Of a stretch of DNA of 64,000 nucleotides, positions 61,663 to 64,000 are shown piece by piece; the stretch's first letter is position 1, and every line of letters begins with the position of its first letter. The notes below the pieces were generated by a model, which was not told where the DNA came from, did not search any database, and saw nothing but the letters and a program-made list of their open reading frames with translations. Source of the stretch: Isoptericola sp. BMS4 (GTDB taxonomy: Bacteria > Actinomycetota > Actinomycetes > Actinomycetales > Cellulomonadaceae); assembly GCF_011634835.1 (NCBI RefSeq), contig NZ_SIRP01000001.1:3032870-3096869 (forward strand). The letters run 5' to 3'. The position numbers and the translations under genes are program-made.

Positions 61663-62481
61663 ATGACCCAGCAGCAGCGTCTCAACCAGGTGCTCGAGCT
61701 CCTGAGCGAGCGGGGCAGCGTCTCCATCGCCGAGCTCTGCGACGACCTCGGCGTCTCCGTGGCCACCGCCCGGCGCGACCTCAACGCGCTCGCCGACCAG
61801 CGCCTCGTCACCCGCACCCACGGCGGGGCGACCGCGCTCGGCTCCGGGTACGAGCTGCCGCTGCAGTACAAGATCGGGCGCCAGGCGGACGCCAAGCGCG
61901 CCATCGCCCGGGCCGCCTGCGAGCTCGTCACCCCGGGCAGCACCGTCGGGCTCAACGGCGGCACCACGACCAGCGAGGTCGCCCGGGAGATCGGACGCTC
62001 GGAGCACCTGCCCAGCGCCGGCGACGTCCCCGGCGTCACCATCGTGACCAACGCGCTGAACATCGCCTACGAGCTCTCGGTGCGCGAGCACGTGCGGATC
62101 GTCGTCACGGGCGGCGTGCCCCGGCGGCTGTCCTACGAGCTGGTAGGGCCTCTCGTCGGGGCGACCCTCGCCGACGTCTCCCTCGACCTCGCGATCCTCG
62201 GCGTCGACGGCCTCGGCGGACGCTTCGGTGCCACGACCGTCCACGACGGCGAGGCCGAGGCCAGCCGGAGGATCGCCGCGGCGGCGCGGCGCGTCGTCGT
62301 CGCCGCCGACGCGACCAAGCTCGGCCGGTCGACCTTCGCGCGGATCTGCCCGCTGACGGATGTCGACACCCTCGTCACGGACGGGCCCGTCCCGGCCGAG
62401 GTGGCCGACGAGCTCGCCGCGGCCGAGGTCGAGGTGATCGTCGCGGAGCCGGAGCCCCGGTCAGGCGGGAAGGACGGGTGA
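61663..62481 (+). CDS. DeoR-family regulator (AgaR/GlpR-like)
   Basis: 272 residues: HTH (VSIAELCDDLGVSVATARRDLNAL, RTHGGATAL) and a DeoR sensor domain (NGGTTTSEVAREI, DLAILGVDGL, AADATKLGRSTFARI) that binds a sugar phosphate. ATG 61663 with GAGGAGG 12 nt upstream; GTG 61639 is in frame. Divergent from the sugar operon it probably represses. 3' end overlaps the sulfatase by 21 nt. Confidence 0.93.
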   Translation: MTQQQRLNQVLELLSERGSVSIAELCDDLGVSVATARRDLNALADQRLVTRTHGGATALGSGYELPLQYKIGRQADAKRAIARAACELVTPGSTVGLNGGTTTSEVAREIGRSEHLPSAGDVPGVTIVTNALNIAYELSVREHVRIVVTGGVPRRLSYELVGPLVGATLADVSLDLAILGVDGLGGRFGATTVHDGEAEASRRIAAAARRVVVAADATKLGRSTFARICPLTDVDTLVTDGPVPAEVADELAAAEVEVIVAEPEPRSGGKDG

Positions 62482-63873
62482 CACGGGGCGCCCGGGCACC
62501 AGCTCGTCCCCCGCGACGAAGCCCTCGGGCCGGTCGCGCAACCGTGCGGTGAGTTCGGCCCGGCACTCGGCGAGCACCGGGGATCCACCGTCGGCGAGAT
62601 CGTGCAGTTCGTCGGGGTCGGTGGCCAGGTCGAAGAGCTGCTCGCGGCCGTCCTCGCTGCGCCACACGTACTTCCAGCGACCGTCGGTGAGCCACTGGAC
62701 GCTCCCGCCCATGCCCGGGACATGCACCGTGTGCTCGCCGTGCAGCCAGGACCGCCGCCGCCCGGCGAGCGCGTCCAGGCCTTCGACGCCCGGCGGGACC
62801 TCCACCCCGGCCAGGCCGAGCAGCGTCGGCATGACGTCGCGCAGCTCGACGACCCGGTCGTCGACGCCCGGCTCGACGCCGGGCCCGCTCACGACGAACG
62901 GGATCCGTGCGGACCCCTCGTACGGCAGCGACTTCCGGTAGAGGTGGTGGTCCCCCATCATCTCGCCGTGGTCGGAGGCGAACACGATGACCGTGTCGTC
63001 CCTCTGCTCCTCGCCCAGCACCTCCAGCAGCCGGTTGACCTGGTGGTCGATGTGCGTCATGTGGCCGTAGTAGCCGGCGCGGGTGCGCCGCGACTGCCGC
63101 GGCGGCAGCTCCAGGTACGGGGAGGCGGGGTCGGCCGGGTCGCCGGCCGACCCCCAGATCTCCGGTGCCCAGTCCCCGACCGGCGGGTCGGGCATGGGCG
63201 CGTCCAGGTACTGCTGGAACGCCCAGGCCGGCGGGTCGTACGGCGGGTGCGGGCGGTGGTACGAGGCGAAGAGGAAGAACGGCCGGTCGCGGTCGCGCGT
63301 CCGCAGGAACTCGACCGCGCGCTGGGTGACCCAGTTCGTCGGGTGCTGCCACTCGGGCTTGTCCCACGGTCGCGCGACGGTGCTGTTGCAGTCCACGCCG
63401 TGCTCGGCGTAGTCCGCGTCGTCCCGCCCCGTGACGGCGCGCAGCCAGGGGACGTAGTCGTCCACCTCGGCGAGGTCGGTCGCGTGGCGCCGCGCGAAGT
63501 GCAGGTACCCGTCGTGCAGCTCCACCGACTCGAACCCCAGGTCGTGGCGTTCCGGGTACGTGTGGAGCTTGCCCACGGCGTGCGTGCGGTAGCCCGCCCG
63601 GGTGAGCTCGCCCGCGAGCGTCGTCTCGTAGTCCCACGGGACGCCGTCCTGATACCCGACCCGCCCGTGCGTCCGCGCGCTCTGCCCGGTCATCAGCGAC
63701 GCGCGCGCCGGGATGCAGGACGGGTTCGCCGAGTAGGCGCGGGTGAAGCGCCGCCCGGTCGAGGCCCATCGGTCGATGAAGGGCGTCTCCACCACCGGAT
63801 GGCCCGCGGCGGACAGGCAGTCGCCGCGCCACTGGTCGGTGAACACCACGAGGACGTTCGGGTTGTCGGTCAT
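62461..63873 (-). CDS. Sulfatase (formylglycine-dependent)
   Basis: 470 residues: Ca-binding VFTDQWRGDCL (Asp13), the activation motif CIPAR at 53-57 whose Cys becomes formylglycine, KLHTYP, and the second metal site ASDHGEMMGDH. No signal peptide, so it acts in the cytoplasm on imported sulfated sugar. Two nt after a sugar ABC permease stop, so co-transcribed with the importer. No formylglycine-generating enzyme is in the window. Confidence 0.94.
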   Translation of the reverse strand: MTDNPNVLVVFTDQWRGDCLSAAGHPVVETPFIDRWASTGRRFTRAYSANPSCIPARASLMTGQSARTHGRVGYQDGVPWDYETTLAGELTRAGYRTHAVGKLHTYPERHDLGFESVELHDGYLHFARRHATDLAEVDDYVPWLRAVTGRDDADYAEHGVDCNSTVARPWDKPEWQHPTNWVTQRAVEFLRTRDRDRPFFLFASYHRPHPPYDPPAWAFQQYLDAPMPDPPVGDWAPEIWGSAGDPADPASPYLELPPRQSRRTRAGYYGHMTHIDHQVNRLLEVLGEEQRDDTVIVFASDHGEMMGDHHLYRKSLPYEGSARIPFVVSGPGVEPGVDDRVVELRDVMPTLLGLAGVEVPPGVEGLDALAGRRRSWLHGEHTVHVPGMGGSVQWLTDGRWKYVWRSEDGREQLFDLATDPDELHDLADGGSPVLAECRAELTARLRDRPEGFVAGDELVPGRPVSPVLPA

Positions 63874-63875
63874 GG

Positions 63876-64000
63876 CTACTTCATCGTCCCCTGAGTGACG
63901 GAGCCCTGGAGCTGGCGCTGGAAGATCAGGTAGGCGACGAGCACCGGCACGATGGTGATGACCACGGCGGCGAACATCGCCCCGAAGTCGACCGCGTACC
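63876..64000 (-). CDS. Carbohydrate ABC transporter permease, C-terminal end
   Basis: Only the last 41 codons are visible: YAVDFGAMFAAVVITIVPVL then the MalG-type end AYLIFQRQLQGSVTQGTMK and TAG. The QRQ..G...G..K tail is the signature of CUT1 inner-membrane permeases. The rest lies to the right. Confidence 0.85.
   Translation of the reverse strand, partial: YAVDFGAMFAAVVITIVPVLVAYLIFQRQLQGSVTQGTMK

Noticed and set aside
1..64000. Search for CRISPR arrays, insertion sequences, integrases, att sites, rRNA and tRNA genes
   Set aside because: No regularly spaced repeats, transposase or integrase motifs, or RNA gene signatures were seen.

Overview
The window is about 74% GC by eye and is packed with short-gap, often overlapping genes on both strands. 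It contains a mycothiol-dependent-type enzyme, a glutaredoxin, an Eis-like acetyltransferase, Ku plus a multidomain LigD, a class F sortase and many leaderless promoters (TANNNT placed 6-8 nt before ATG or GTG). All of this points to an actinomycete. The cellulolytic Micrococcales (Cellulosimicrobium, Isoptericola or Cellulomonas type) are my best guess, but the genus is inference. I see no rRNA, tRNA, insertion sequence, prophage or CRISPR array.

Layout. 1-1121: the start of a Wadjet-type jetA (DUF3375) running off the left edge. 1210-10435: leuS, a VKOR-like protein, two MFS transporters, a DtxR-family regulator and a membrane-anchored metallophosphoesterase. 10548-16680: a TetR regulator, then a minus-strand run of small alarmone synthetase, SCO4848-type protein and Ku, then a two-component system divergent from an ABC exporter with a 29-bp palindrome between them. 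16685-22000: glutaredoxin, SDR, LigD, and a coupled CHRD-protein/sortase F pair. 22092-32849: a GntR-controlled amidohydrolase, a MerR/GyrI-like pair, TetR with a nonsense-interrupted DUF981 gene, a quinone-reductase-like MDR, an M24 peptidase, a TrpXYZ-type ABC importer and an iron-box-controlled siderophore-interacting protein. 32953-43921: small regulators and enzymes, including a 3'-truncated histidine phosphatase and a TetR-PdxH-DinB operon with a perfect 12-bp-arm operator. 44048-48848: mqo with three CRP/GlxR-like sites, convergent with pntAB across tandem palindromes, plus an unannotated 47-codon ORF ahead of pntA.

49029-64000 is a carbohydrate region. A rhamnogalacturonan-acetylesterase-like SGNH hydrolase, a LacI regulator and a UxaA-family dehydratase look like pectin or uronate use. 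A secreted GH31 enzyme follows. Next comes a four-gene, translationally coupled minus-strand set (SIS isomerase, ROK kinase, PfkB kinase, class II aldolase) beside a DeoR regulator, a sulfatase and the end of a sugar ABC permease. Together these resemble a pathway from amino sugars or sulfated sugars (galactosamine or tagatose type) into glycolysis.

Regulatory DNA is unusually readable here. Many of the divergent or single promoters carry a palindrome laid over a leaderless -10 box, so the repressor-operator pairs can be proposed directly.
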